DNA of 36,775 bases from a virus: positions 1-36,775 of the IMG/VR virus record IMGVR_UViG_3300042328_000655, one strand, 5' to 3'. Both the position numbers and the translations under genes were made by a program. How positions within the stretch are numbered: the first letter of the stretch is position 1; every line of letters starts with the position of its first letter. Shown piece by piece: positions 17,201 to 27,100 of this stretch. Under the pieces are notes generated by a model. That model saw only the letters and a list, made by a program, of their open reading frames with translations, ran no database searches and had not been told where the DNA came from.

Positions 17201-19831
17201 TCTGTACTTGGAACATTTGCAAGTAAGATTGGCGCTAATATCAAAGATCAAGTAGTTAATATGTTTACTGATTCGTTTACTAATACTATCGGTCTAGGCA
17301 AGGGCGGTCCACTATCTAAAGCATTTAATAATGCAGGTAAAGGCATCTCATCTATGTTTAGCGGTATTGGTTCTGGTGTTAAAGATATCTTCACAGGTAA
17401 TATGACTTGGGATAAATTCACTGGCGGAATTAGTAGTTGGTGGAATGGTATGACTAGTTCTGATGAAACTGCTAATATGTCACCTGAAGAAATTCAAATG
17501 TCTGCCGCTAAAATCTTTGCTGATGCTGTTAATAAATTTGCTGGCGGTGGTGTAGGCGGGGCATTGGGTACTGCAGCGAAAGCAGCTAGTGGTGGTGGTA
17601 TTGTAGATATGTTATCGAGTGCATTTCCATGGCTTGCAGGCGGTGCAGGTGTCCTGGGGGCTGGCTATTTGCTAAAGAATGGTATTAGTCAAGATGCATT
17701 AAAAGGCGCAGGGTTTGGCGATAAAGATATTGGGAGTATTAATAACCTATTTGGCAACTCTGGTAAAAAGTTTGATCCATTTGATGCGGGACTTTTTGAT
17801 AGCAAGTCTGATAAAACATCTAATTTTCTCAGTGATCTTTTCACTCAAAAATCAAGAACTGAATTAGCGTCTTCTACAAAATCGGCAGGAGGAAACCCTT
17901 GGGCTGATGATGGTGGCAAAGGAATGCAAGATGTAATTGCAAATAAAACAGATGGAATGTTTTCTTGGTTATGGGGTGATACTGGTCTCTTTGGTGCTAA
18001 TGGAACTTTTGCAAAAATGATCGGAACTGCTGCACCAAAAGAAGGTGAAATTGGCGGTCTTTGGGGAGCTATAATGTTGCCTATAACAGGCCTTTTTAGA
18101 TTGATTTCCGCTGGAATAACGGGCCTTATGAGTTTATTTGGAGGTAATCCAGGTGATTCGGGAGCAGCCAATGGAACTAATGTAAGTTCAAATGACGATT
18201 TTGTTGGTCCAGTAAAGGCCGCTACTGGCGGTAAGATTACAGGTGCAGGTACTGGTACATCTGATTCTATAGCTGCTATGCTATCTAATGGCGAATTTGT
18301 CATTAATGCTAAAGCCGCTAAAGAAAATATGGCATTATTAGAAGCAATTAATAGCGGAAAAGTTATCAGAAGATCGGCAGGCGGTATTATCGGATCTGTA
18401 GCAGGAGTGACAGGAGCTGTTGGGAGCTTAACAGGTAGCAGCAAGCTTAGCGGTATTGGCGGCATTGTAGGTGCATTAGGTAATTTAGTAAGAGCGTTTG
18501 GCGGAGGCCCTGATGATAAGCTTTTAGCTGCAGCAGAACACTTAGAAGCGGCTGCAACAGCGTTAGAAAATGCTGTTAATTCAGGTGGTCTTGGAAAAGA
18601 TGGCACACCTGGAAAAGCCTTAAATAGTGCTATGAATATGGATAGCTTAATGAGTAATGCTAAAAATTGGTCTAGTGGCGGTATGATGGACAGTATTAAG
18701 GGCTTCTTTAGTAATGGCATGAATTCACACGGCATGGACGCACTTGGTGGTCAGTCTTTTGGTGTATTACAATCGGATGCTAATCATAATGCAGGAAGTT
18801 ATGGTGTATTACAGTCAGATGCAAATTCATCTATTAATGGTGCAGATCCTGGAAATAGTTTTGGCGTGATGCAATCTGATGCTAATTCAGGGGGATTCTT
18901 TGAAGGCATAGCGGATTGGTTTAAGAATATTGATTTTTCTAGCATGTTTAACGGTTTCGCTACGGGCGGTCAGATTAGAGGTGCAGGATCATCAACTTCA
19001 GATTCTATTCCAGCAATGTTATCTAATGGTGAATTCATTGTTAACGCTGCGGCCACCGCAAAGAACTTACCTATGTTACATGGAATTAATAATGGCGAAG
19101 TTGAGCATCACTTCTTAGGCGCATTAGCAGGTGTTATGTCTATTGCAAGCTCGGGTATGAGCATTGGTACACAAGCTGCGTCTATGGCAGACGGTGGCGG
19201 AGGTGGCGGTGCAGGTGGCATTATGGGTATACTTTCAAAGATACTTGGTCCACTGTTCAAAATGATTGGACCATTAGCTAAAATATTCCCCGCAATCGGA
19301 AACTTATTCGGTGGTGGCGGTATGCTTGGAAGCCTATTTAGTAGTAGTGGAGCTAGTCCATTAGGTGCCGCAGGTGATGCATCATTAGGTAGTATGTTCT
19401 CTCCTTCAAGCATGGGATTCTCATTTGGTAAAAACGGTGGATTGTTCTTGGCAAGTGGCGGTATGGTTACAGGGCCGGGTACTAGTACATCTGACTCTAT
19501 ACCAGCTATGTTGTCTAGTGGTGAATATGTAATACGTGCATCAGCTGTTTCTCAGCATCGTGATTTGCTACATCAAATCAATAGTGGACAAGTGCCAACA
19601 TTTGCCACAGGCGGTGTAGTAGGTGCAGCTGCTCCAGTAATGGCAACTCCAACAGCCAGTGGTTTTAAATCAGTAACAACTACAGCAGGCGCTAATAAAG
19701 GTCAACAAGTAATAAATCTCAATATAACTGGAGATATCTCTAGACAAACTAAATCAGAGATTTATAAAATGATGCCTTCTATTGCAGATGGTGTTAATTC
19801 TCAAAATAAAGAAACAGGATATAAAAGATAA
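8207..19831 (+). CDS. Giant tape measure protein with a transglycosylase domain
   Basis: 3874 residues. Residues about 205-355 form the tape measure N-terminal domain (SGVGRSMKDVGATSEQLYKV, then RGEELNSVLEQAPAIADALA). About 745-1455 carry many hydrophobic helices, the part that usually enters the host membrane. About 1490-2560 is polar coiled coil. Residues 2599-2710 are a lytic transglycosylase-like domain: catalytic Glu2625 in IEHESRG, then SFGLGQFNDATAKTFG. Three copies of a GxGTxTSDSIxAMLSxGEF motif follow (about 3340, 3586, 3751), and three FGVxQSDAN repeats near 3517-3565. At about 0.15 nm per residue the tail would be near 580 nm. GGAG lies seven bases before the ATG; the stop overlaps the next gene. 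Confidence 0.9.
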   Translation: MSGIVIDVEARVNKAESSLEKLNDVVKSITANVKNIDKSLDALSMKKEVPLDKTEKALNNLSPKIDKLQSSTDKLFKGSLTIDNKYAKEFVNIGVTAEAAGKRVEKAFNDITLKPNDAALKNFSAEIDRTSRKISKQMAEGISKKDLRDTESSLQNINKSITGVATNINSAVSSISTAIAAFGTFASVGVLVKSLSDITSSFTEIESKIAMVTGRTNAFAEAQSNLLKIAAETRTTYAATADAFSGVGRSMKDVGATSEQLYKVTKALQQAQALSGGSSEGFKAAMMQLNQGLSSGALRGEELNSVLEQAPAIADALARSLHVSTGALKGIAEQGKLTTSVVFGALLKQADYLNSKFKLIAPTLGNAMEAGFEGAKRFGYELDKGLGLSQDLAKSITKITTSLNTKTSGIRVFAADFDVKLKEATIKAKAYIEPLSRIVTALGQEFYRVFSSWKIPDISQGPLDDIINKFKLLDFILGHTDPAVSTKIIFRRIESAIIDGIDIVRKLLDRGITVSDKFILPIIDKVEEIYPQARNALLFAFNNLKVVIKDAMSILSEGFEIGTEFIKPIIKEINKLPEQLVIIFDKVSKALFSAARGTDEIARGMANVIDSITVKTGDLDSIYEYLNNFKDKVINIFFKIWDAVIGNSWWTDTIDTIISTSKSLWENASPGLMKFRDSIIALFHTISKTIRTLFNDALVKLNIESSSVSLKIPISIGDAKVQFKELYSSFIRTFDQFKDDFPLLFKAIAAGIGAVLAGMFLPSGSFAVLVEAALISSAIQSATLFAETLGRDLGDASLVAGLGTNLGIAAGKLFASFLSNLPLILSSLLGFIGEFTKEFLKQLPIIGWAFKGLFGLAGTLGLGGVMGLVGALFFGKGILGLLKTFGIATKGIEALEARLLTLGKIFSGEGGLISKLLFGGGRAFRIVPLLGLIAVISGAFDGLFNDSTIGKLILAGGFVYFALFGKEGLAGFARVGMLVRANLVGILSEFTATAGLAASIAAGGAFGPMLMGGIRNFRNFFRGLSAMSAMFFSSSLSSWAQYFSRWVQVTGFSGSILTAFKGFYDKIFGPITAASFSFAPVAQSFVKFIDAIKTAIVGFIMSTRAAGIALGGWIAALTRLLLGAPGILIVVGLISAFFSKSADAAELFREESNKGFFENLTDSLSNIDILGELKNIWDQINAIDFSGIFGTNFKISIWMALTAASSLLLLFSSNVRKTFMLLAGDLLVFSGKTVLSLIALFNPMEVIAAAVFMFKAGLLVAENFRSGFAIGMSTASILRSVAMQFSSVAGLLPSIKALGVTLAAGLFSAFSASSLGLIDFSGLSVIGFTIASAFLYPLLKGIRGIPLAMTTAFSNGNILLGVGALAGKILLKFLPLGMMAAGAFAGAWAGGQFGSEMAALGGIAGAMLVGKFTEVIMESLTVFFAEVGAIATLGWIGLAITAIGAIGVWLFGSNATTLSQDLDNIIEKVKTLFGMKPNPIDVKTGLRLQDLLDASAMGIDIKYKIDPIKMELTTDSAKEAVVKATEELADSIRDAKKDWDVSGLTNDQRSLLQSKVKATAARVDAAAAASPFSFKNFGQELTARQTYRPDTTWGQFEFLLAQQSRDAMYNVDRAKVEAQMKLPQNAMDYKQLELRSQMRAIEASKATRYNASYSPLSADSEKLTQLTKSFDNLMPAPPKLIAHLKDVGQAILATTEKINSAKWGPWRQNETPQDMIDELAKFQKEYKATAEQVIKYSTLMRQSQGFASRLSSIASKFDMKGVESKLDTNKIFANSDTAVNRMEQLGNAAERLSKSLEGVFDIKAKNDIILNIEEVVKQKERLREDSAQSYKYSSPAISKMAEDLGLSSSKAAIGLPENISSPVLTRMKELQRQREDFLNKPVKPVNPDLIPQDFIRETPENKAATEKYFNDFKLWQTQVKNQEELLKTFAKAKENDPLSMEANRGSASASRELARLKIAEPLKPVLDTMSAKEQQVQMEKLRKEYKEKLALYNADNFEYFDKYMKNLTESFDLGDQLRKELWANVKTQPGQMADVATRLNVDIGDLYETFGTQVAASLLQQVDDTAAAIERATATQQFEKLPALKQRKESLMATMAIPEFKARGAMAESMGVEQSLIPGISKEVLDSLEIGFKRIKEIDRYLEVNKKTMTDAQYQTKLQEKLNAQIQGKKTALDINSKTAAFDIQARTGTNLTGAQLTLISQQDLDNLKTAELNLAKIKLDLDDSNDNADTLAKYFKALADQAEARYQASRNAASKTGAGMLQSLSDAGVSGASKIDLMPANVVQNVIKLSNYIKDLKHLLERPTKPAAFATINKEIAKTESALNSIKDAYVSFQDKVSTVNEVFGSNFTNMDFVSLGVSLTNTLMNVAQSLKSELTKELEQGFLSVRAESIIKVLDTLTTTSSYLKFFTDFKKSARESLTDGMKTAFDKIKSIAPNFGFNQSQFQMMDKNTRDMYSKKARDASALTAIQGLNGLTEKQTGIINQKLPVDEMMKQLIASFDTSQLKQYEKLTSTPEDVQLKAADIQLEAAKMNLEAVKGKATEVPDMVAPIKDAAAKITEVSKGPRVDAMIPRLSELTKDIPWSSNAPKPKFRPDVERWDSLIQDAVKEFPRVTVDMVKAAIEHESRGLNIKSGITPKPGYKETSFGLGQFNDATAKTFGVDKTDPASTIRGIAQYLSLNMKTFGNTRDAFRAYAVGPTGAKQGLGQDKADEFMTTLATGRAPKSAPITVATTSSESIKPFANSVAKPIEEAVYKQGELSKEYNVDLLSRLKDLNKQSPLDAYNLDMMVNKINPTLNTPAEMLQMHGAKLGKDVVSQMSDTQIALATNLNVKLLDLQQKFESTPTPALQQSITVYSEALKSFTEGVAANAQDLELANMAAFSNANSTNITKFAETFGKIGSDVSSAMSEIDKKTYNAMLILKASANVELQDKKKNGESTVELSRKIADLTDAEDMLKEKTLEAANAAREAGKAFSDSITSTFKDAFKGLLNQNKDEGKSVLGTFASKIGANIKDQVVNMFTDSFTNTIGLGKGGPLSKAFNNAGKGISSMFSGIGSGVKDIFTGNMTWDKFTGGISSWWNGMTSSDETANMSPEEIQMSAAKIFADAVNKFAGGGVGGALGTAAKAASGGGIVDMLSSAFPWLAGGAGVLGAGYLLKNGISQDALKGAGFGDKDIGSINNLFGNSGKKFDPFDAGLFDSKSDKTSNFLSDLFTQKSRTELASSTKSAGGNPWADDGGKGMQDVIANKTDGMFSWLWGDTGLFGANGTFAKMIGTAAPKEGEIGGLWGAIMLPITGLFRLISAGITGLMSLFGGNPGDSGAANGTNVSSNDDFVGPVKAATGGKITGAGTGTSDSIAAMLSNGEFVINAKAAKENMALLEAINSGKVIRRSAGGIIGSVAGVTGAVGSLTGSSKLSGIGGIVGALGNLVRAFGGGPDDKLLAAAEHLEAAATALENAVNSGGLGKDGTPGKALNSAMNMDSLMSNAKNWSSGGMMDSIKGFFSNGMNSHGMDALGGQSFGVLQSDANHNAGSYGVLQSDANSSINGADPGNSFGVMQSDANSGGFFEGIADWFKNIDFSSMFNGFATGGQIRGAGSSTSDSIPAMLSNGEFIVNAAATAKNLPMLHGINNGEVEHHFLGALAGVMSIASSGMSIGTQAASMADGGGGGGAGGIMGILSKILGPLFKMIGPLAKIFPAIGNLFGGGGMLGSLFSSSGASPLGAAGDASLGSMFSPSSMGFSFGKNGGLFLASGGMVTGPGTSTSDSIPAMLSSGEYVIRASAVSQHRDLLHQINSGQVPTFATGGVVGAAAPVMATPTASGFKSVTTTAGANKGQQVINLNITGDISRQTKSEIYKMMPSIADGVNSQNKETGYKR

Positions 19832-20463
19832 TGATATATGGTATCTGGGACGGGACTAAGGTTATTGCTTCTTTTGTTGTACCAACGGTAGTAAGAAGTA
19901 ATCAACCAACGTTTTCATCAGATACCCTTTCATTAAAAAGAGTAACCTATAGACGCACAGCACAGAGATGGGAAATAGACTCGAAGCTATTTCCCCTTCA
20001 TATGACCGCGCAAGACTTAATGGTTAGTTTTATAGTGAACGGGCACGGTGAAACAGTTCAAGCGGTAATGCCGCAAAATGTAGGCGCAAAAGCAGCAAAG
20101 ACAATGACATTTCAAATAGGGACATCGTCAGCTGCTAGTGCATATGATTCAACAGTAACAATTGGAGCTGTAAGTAGCGGTAACGGAAAAGTAATACCTA
20201 AAGGTACATTTATTAGGTTTGCAGATCCATCACATACCAAAGTGTATATGTTAACTGCTAATGCTATTATTTCAGGCACGGCACCGACTACATTATATGT
20301 GTATCCACAATTAAGAAAAGCTGTACCTTCGGGTACAATTATAAACTATCAAGATGATGTTATCATCAATTTAAAATATGACACAGATACGGTTATCGGA
20401 ATGGTATATGAAGATGGTATACTAATGGATAACGGTGTGATTAAACTTATAGAGGCAGTATAA
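19831..20463 (+). CDS. Distal tail protein-like
   Basis: 210 residues, beta-rich, between the tape measure and J-like genes, where distal tail or minor tail proteins lie. The N-terminal 75 residues (MIYGIWDGTKVIASFVVPTV, TYRRTAQRWEIDSKLFPLHM) look like a tail ring domain in which strands align on a tube. The middle (GNGKVIPKGTFIRFADPSHT) resembles an inserted carbohydrate or ring-contact domain that is common in distal tail proteins. No signature motif allows a firm family. Coupled to both neighbours by TAATG. Confidence 0.5.
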   Translation: MIYGIWDGTKVIASFVVPTVVRSNQPTFSSDTLSLKRVTYRRTAQRWEIDSKLFPLHMTAQDLMVSFIVNGHGETVQAVMPQNVGAKAAKTMTFQIGTSSAASAYDSTVTIGAVSSGNGKVIPKGTFIRFADPSHTKVYMLTANAIISGTAPTTLYVYPQLRKAVPSGTIINYQDDVIINLKYDTDTVIGMVYEDGILMDNGVIKLIEAV

Positions 20464-21101
20464 TGATCTCATTCACCCCTAATATAACAAAAGCATTAAA
20501 TAGTGATGCAATCGAGTTTTTCTCATTAGTGCGAATAGAAAGAGCCGCACATGAAGTAGATCCAATACCTATCAATTTATATGCAACTACTAGCCATTAC
20601 AATGATATTCAATTATTAGTAAATGGAAGTCCTTCAAGTAAATATAACTATATTGCTGATGGTACATTATATGCAGTAGATCCTCCTCAAAACTCTTCAG
20701 TAGTTGACAGAGAGCAATATAAGATTGCATTTGCAGACCCTGACTTTTCAAAGCGAGGTGCAACAGAGGATAGCCTTGTAGGTAGAGTTGTTGAGTGTAG
20801 ATTAGGATTTGTTGATTCAGATCCTAGTTCTCCTACTCACGGTAAACCTTTCTTAAATATAGACGATACTATTGTAGTGTACAGAGGAAGAGTAGATGGT
20901 GTCTCAGCTAGTATAAAGGCGGGCGGCTTAGGTGAAAGCATATTACAAATAACAGGCTCAAGTCCAATGCGTAATTTAGACATGAAGAAGCCATTCTTCC
21001 TGAGTCGTGAAAAGACTAAACAAAGAGAACCTCTTGATACTTCGTGCGATCAAATTTATGAAGGCTCTACTGGTATAATTGTCAAGTGGGGTAGAAAATA
21101 A
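20463..21101 (+). CDS. Tail tip hub-like protein (DUF2163/gpL-like position)
   Basis: 212 residues. FFSLVRIERAAHEVDPIPINLYATT begins the hub-like fold (text split: FFSLVRIERA, then PINLYATT). Next come DREQYKIAFADPDF, GRVVECRLGFVD and the strand VVYRGRVDGVSA, which together resemble proteins of the DUF2163/lambda gpL class placed just before J. The C-terminal CDQIYEGSTGIIVKWGRK echoes the xWGR endings of such hubs, although the metal-binding cysteines of lambda gpL are not seen. It is coupled by TAATG to the J-like gene. The family call is moderate. Confidence 0.5.
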   Translation: MISFTPNITKALNSDAIEFFSLVRIERAAHEVDPIPINLYATTSHYNDIQLLVNGSPSSKYNYIADGTLYAVDPPQNSSVVDREQYKIAFADPDFSKRGATEDSLVGRVVECRLGFVDSDPSSPTHGKPFLNIDDTIVVYRGRVDGVSASIKAGGLGESILQITGSSPMRNLDMKKPFFLSREKTKQREPLDTSCDQIYEGSTGIIVKWGRK

Positions 21102-24100
21102 TGGCAGCGATTACAAGCTTAGTTTTGGCAGGTATTTCCTTGATCTTATCTGTAGTTCAGATGATTATGGTTAAGAAGCCAAAAGGCCCAGATATGTCCG
21201 GAGTAGAAGCTCGTAAGGGTTACGAAATGGTTGTAGAGGGCAAACCAGATAATTTAGCGGTAGTATACGGCAGAGCAAAAGTAGGTGGAGTCAGAACTTA
21301 TCATGCTACATCTGCTGTATTTGAATATGTGGCATCTAACGCTAATAAATCATTTGTATCAGGAGTAGAGGGTAATTATTCGGGCAGTATAACAGAGCAA
21401 GAATATAGCCCAACTGCAGGTGCAAACGTTACTGTACTTAAAAATTGGCAATCAACAATTAATACTCAGTTGGGTGAAACTCTCCAAGGTAAGAGAAATG
21501 AATTTCTATTTTTTCAACAAGCTATTTGTGCAGGTGAAATTAATGCAATTTATGATGTAGTCGTAGATGAATCTAAATATTTAACAGATCCGAGTTTAGG
21601 CACGTATGGGAAACCGCAATATAGTTCTAGTTATGATAATGAAAATTCACCTGAAGCGTATAAATGGATAGATGTAACAAAACCGCGAGCCGCCTTTAGA
21701 ATAGATCTACATTATGCTACAGCTGAGGCAGTGGATCCAGCTGATCCCGATCTTGACCCAATACCTACTGGCTATGGTGTCGCTAACTCTATATTTACAG
21801 CTAATTTTGCTGATAGAAGAACAGCGACATTTACAGGAATGACATATGCAGCTTGCGTAATTAGACTTGATAAAGATGACCCACAATTTACTCAAACACC
21901 TAATCTGCAATTTTTAGTAGAAGGTAGAAAAGTACGTAAAATCAGTAGCGGTGGTCAGTTATTAACAGAAAGAGTTTACACAAATAATCCAGCATATTGT
22001 TTATTAGACTATTTAATGGATGAAACTTTTGGTGGAAGTGTACCTGTAGATGAAATTGATTTAAATTCTTTTTATCAAGCCGCTCAAGTGTGTGATACTG
22101 TTGTATTTGAGAATGCAATCGCAGGTGGTCGTATTTGGAATCCCTCAGAACCCGGCTCACGTAATGGAGAAGATGGTAACGGAAAACGCAATGTACGCTT
22201 ATATGAATGCAATATCTTAATTGATACTGACAAAGCGCTTCGTACTAATGTTGAAGAGATATTAGCGACAATGTCTGATGCACGATTAGTTTGGTCACGC
22301 GGTCAATACAGACTATTATTGCAATACACAAATAACGCTAATGCTAATTTAACCGTTGCGGCCACTTTAACAGATGAAGACCTTGTATTAGATCAAGATG
22401 TCGAAATAACATATCCATCTGCAAGTGACAGATATAATTGCTGTACAATTAAATTTCATAATGAATCTAATGATTTCAAACAAGATGCTGTAAATTGGCC
22501 ACATAAGACAACTGACAGCACACTGCGGGGTTTTGGTGGAATTAAATATCCTCTTGCAGATTTCACATGGAAAGATGAAGGCGCTGGCCGTAGACTTCTA
22601 AATAAATACAGTGTATGGAATAGTACTACTAACCAGATTAATCAGGCAAATGATTACGGTCTTGTATACCACCTAATTGTTAATCCTCATAATGATGGCG
22701 ATTATTGGAAATTAGACTGCTATGGTGATAATTCTATTGAAGTGAGAATTTATGCTGTTAATGAAGAAACTGGATTTAAAGAGATGTTGCCAGGATTCCC
22801 TAAGGTTGCAACATGGGATAATGGAGTAGGAAAAATAACTAACTTATTCTTACCCTCTTGGCATTTGTCCCAACCAAATTTAGAGCGTGTTGACAATGGC
22901 AGATATTACCGGATTGAGATAGATGGCGCCAGTGTTGGTAAGGAAAAAGGCGTAGCTGCTGTAATTTATAATGATACACGAGTACTTTGGTCTACACGCG
23001 AGATAGCGTATCAAGGCGTACAAAGACTTGATTATACAGATGAAATATATCAACAAATGAAGCAAGAAGATAATGGTCTTGAGTTAGAGCTAGAGACATC
23101 TTTTGCTGGAATTGTAGATTATTATCATGCCTTATCTAAAGCAGAAGAATTGGTTAAAACTAGTAGAACAGCTTACACAATTAAATTCAAGTATATTATT
23201 AGAAATAAATATTTAGAACCTGGCGATTATATCATAATAGATAGTGAGACTTTAAATATTCGTTCATTAGCCAGTAATGTCCCTATTGGTAATCGTCACA
23301 CTTACTTTAGAATTAACTCTGTAAAGATATCAGAAAGTAACACATGTGAAGTGGTAGCTCAAAGGTTTCATTGGACGCAATTAGCGTGGACTGTTGCAGA
23401 TGGTGAATACATCAGACCCACAAATAACTATTCAAAAGCCATAGCAGCCCCCAGCGATATAGCTTTATTTAGAGATGCTTACGGTCAAGATACATCAGGC
23501 ACTTTAAGATGGTCGGGCGCTAATGAGCCTGATTTTCTTAGTTATATTATTTATATGTATGAAGGAGGTTCAGTAGTTGGTACAGCTACTCCAGAATTCC
23601 ATGAAATTGGAAGATCAACTGTAAATGAGTTTCGACTGCCTAAGTTAAATGTTAGCAGTGCTATTTTTGCTGTAAGAACTCAGACTAGAACTGGTTTTTC
23701 TATTTACGGATATACTAGCACAACAGAAGCCGAAGTGTTCACTACGGATACGTATGGATTTCTTGGATTGATGTTCTCTAATTTTGCTAATCAACTATCT
23801 TGGACTGCTTTTAGTGTTTATAAAAATGGCACAAAGCTTATTGATATTAGCGGTGGCTCATATACAGCTAATGTAAACTATAATGATAAATTATACATTT
23901 ATTTTGACACAATCGTAAGATTTTCGTATGATATTAATAGCTTCAGAAATAAACGTTTATTAGGAACTTATGTATTCGGTTCAGTAGTGCAAATGCAATT
24001 AAGTTCTGTATATGCCCCTACTTCTATAAATATCTTAGGAAGAACAGATACAACTTTTAATACAAGAGATGCTGAAATTGTATGGAGCAATAATGCTGAA

Positions 24101-27100
24101 GAGCCTATTCAGCCTAGCCGTTATTTAGTTCAAATTTCAAATATTGATAATGTAACTAAAAAGTCTTATACAGTAGATACGCCTTCATTTAAATTTACAT
24201 ATGACATGAATAAGGAACTGTTTGTAACAGCTTCCAGAATATTCAAAGTGAGAGTTTATAGTATTGATGCGTTAGGTAATATGACTCAAGGTTATATTGA
24301 AGCTACTGTTGAGAATGCTGCACCATCTGTTACACAATTCAGTGTATCACCTAGCTTCAGAACAGTATTGGCTAAGGCAACTTTGGTATCAGACAGTGAT
24401 ATTACAAAGTATGTATTTAAAAAATTCAGTGAAGCTAATCCTGGTGGAACGGCTGTAATTATAGAGACACTAAACAACTATGCTAATATTGAAGCGACAG
24501 AAGGTGTTGACTATTGGTATACGGTTACTGTGCATGATGAATATGGCGCAGGTCCAGAGAGTGCTCGTGTATCAACACAATCAGTTAGTTTTTCTGGAAC
24601 AATGAATACTGGTTCTATCTTTATCTATACACGTTCAGCTACTACACCATCTGTGCCTAGTGTAAGTGTTACATATACATTTTCTACTAAAGCTGTAATA
24701 GGGTTAAATAATAATTGGGAATTAACAGCTCCTACTGGTACTGATCAATTATATATGAGCATGGCGTCTGCATTATCTTCAGAGCTTACAGATACTATTT
24801 TACCTACGGAATGGTCTGTTCCAGTTAAATATGAAATTAATGCTGTTAATTACCGTAGTGCAATGGTATATGCGTATCAAAGGTCAGCTACAGTATTGAC
24901 AACCAATCCTGGAGATGTTACATATGATTTTACTAGTAATGCTATTACTACAGTTAATCTTTCTAATGGATGGTTGAAAGCTATTCCTAGTGGTTCAGAT
25001 CCATTATATATTACAACAGCTATTGCTAATAGTCAAACCAATACTGATAGTGTATTTGCAAATGAATGGTCTACACCTGTAATATTGGCTAAAGATGGTG
25101 CTAAAGGTGAAAGTGGTTTAAACTCTGCTATATTTGGTATTGATAATGCATCTTCTACGTTTAATAAAAATGCTGCAGGAATTCTTAGTCCAGCAACTGG
25201 TATCGTATTAACTACTAGTTATCAAAACATAACTGGAACTATTACATATCAATGGCAAAAGAATGGTACAAATATTAGTGGTGCTACAAGTAGTTCGTAT
25301 ACTGTACCTACAACCGATTATGCTAGTGTAACAACTAATACGTATAAATGTATAATTACAGGAACTATAAATGGTACAGCTAGTTCATTAAATGACACAA
25401 TAACAATCCCACTATTAGTTGATGGTTCATCTTCACCTGTAGTCGTTTTGTCTAATGATAATATTACAGTACCTGCCCCTAATACTGGCTATGCCGGAAT
25501 TAACTTTAGCAGTGCTGGATGTTTTGTACAAGCGTATATTGGTACTAATGCATTGACTTATAGCGCAACAGGTGGTGCAAATACATTTAAAGTAACATTG
25601 GCTACAACTGGTGTTACAGTTGCCGCTAATACAAATGCAAGCATCCCCGCTCCAACAGCCATGTCGGCTGATGTAGCATACACAGATGTTACTGTAACAA
25701 TATATGATTCAAGCAATACTGCTCTGACCCCAATAATGCAGAGAATTACATATTCTGTAAGCAGGGCTGGATTGCCAGGATCTACTGGTGATGCTGTTGA
25801 TATTATATTCATTCGGAGTGCAGCACAGCCACCTGCTCCAGCAGCGTCTACAAGTACTCCAACAAATTGGTATTCTGATGTGGCATCTGTGCCTACAAGT
25901 GCAAATCCAATGTGGTCTAGTGTGGGTATAAAACCAGGTGGCAGTACAACTTATTCATGGGATACACCTTCACGTATAGAAGGCGCAAGTGTAGCAGAGG
26001 TTACAGTATACACTCGTGGTGTGCCAACTACAACACCTACAGGTGGTAGTTATACATTTGGCGCTGCAAGTCCTTTGACAACTGTACCTACTTCAATAGG
26101 TGCTACATGGTCAGCTTCAATACCGACAGGTACTGCCGATGTGTATACATCTCGTGCTGTGGTAAACACTGCTGCAGGAAATACCAGTGCTGTAGCAATT
26201 ACAGGCTGGTCAATACCTGTTATCAGTTTACAAAATGGCGTGAATGCTACTTTTGCAGATTTACTTTCTGAGTCTGATATAACAGCTGCAGATACTGAAG
26301 GTAAAAATTATATGTTACCTCCAAGTAATAGTTTAAAACTTTATTCAGGTGGTGCTATAATCTCAGCGGGTGTATCGTATTCTGGTGGTGGTTATAAAAA
26401 TGGATTAACGGCAACTATAGATGCAAATACAGGTGTAATTACATGGTCAGGAGCAACACCTTCATGGACAACTGATACCGAATCTTTTACATTTACAGCT
26501 AGATATAATAGTGTAGATTATTCTGCAATATATACATATGCAAAATCTAAGAAAGGTTCTCCAAGTGTTGTAATGGACTTAAAGTCAGAAACTGATGCGG
26601 TTTTCGCTAGTAGTTCGGGAGCTGTATCTACTCTACCGTCTGGAAATCAAGCAATGCTGTATGAAGGTGGTGTATTAGTTCCTACAAATAAGATCGTGTT
26701 TGCAGCAAGCGCAATACCTCAAAATGGCCTTACGCTAGCTATTAATTCGAGCGGTAATATAACTCTTACACAAACAACATGGTCTAGTGACAGTGAAACA
26801 TTTACTATTACAGCTACCTACAATAGTGTAACTTATACATCTTTTTATAGTATAGTTAAAACTAAATCAGGTGTAAACGGAGCGTCTGCTATCTTTGTTG
26901 ATTTACTTTCTGAATCTGATGTAACTCCAGCGGATAGTGATGGTAAAAATTATACATTACCTCCTGCCAATAATCTGAAATTATATATTGGAGGTACTGC
27001 ACAGCCTACTGGAGTTGTTTATTCTGTAACAGCCGCTCAAAATGGACTAACAGCAACTATAGATGCAAATACAGGTGTAATTACATGGTCAGGAGCAACA

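Noticed and set aside
17845-18735. 296-codon open frame on the minus strand
   Set aside because: Antisense to the Gly/Ala/Ser-rich end of the tape measure, which yields Pro/Ala/Leu-rich text without stops; no gene signals.
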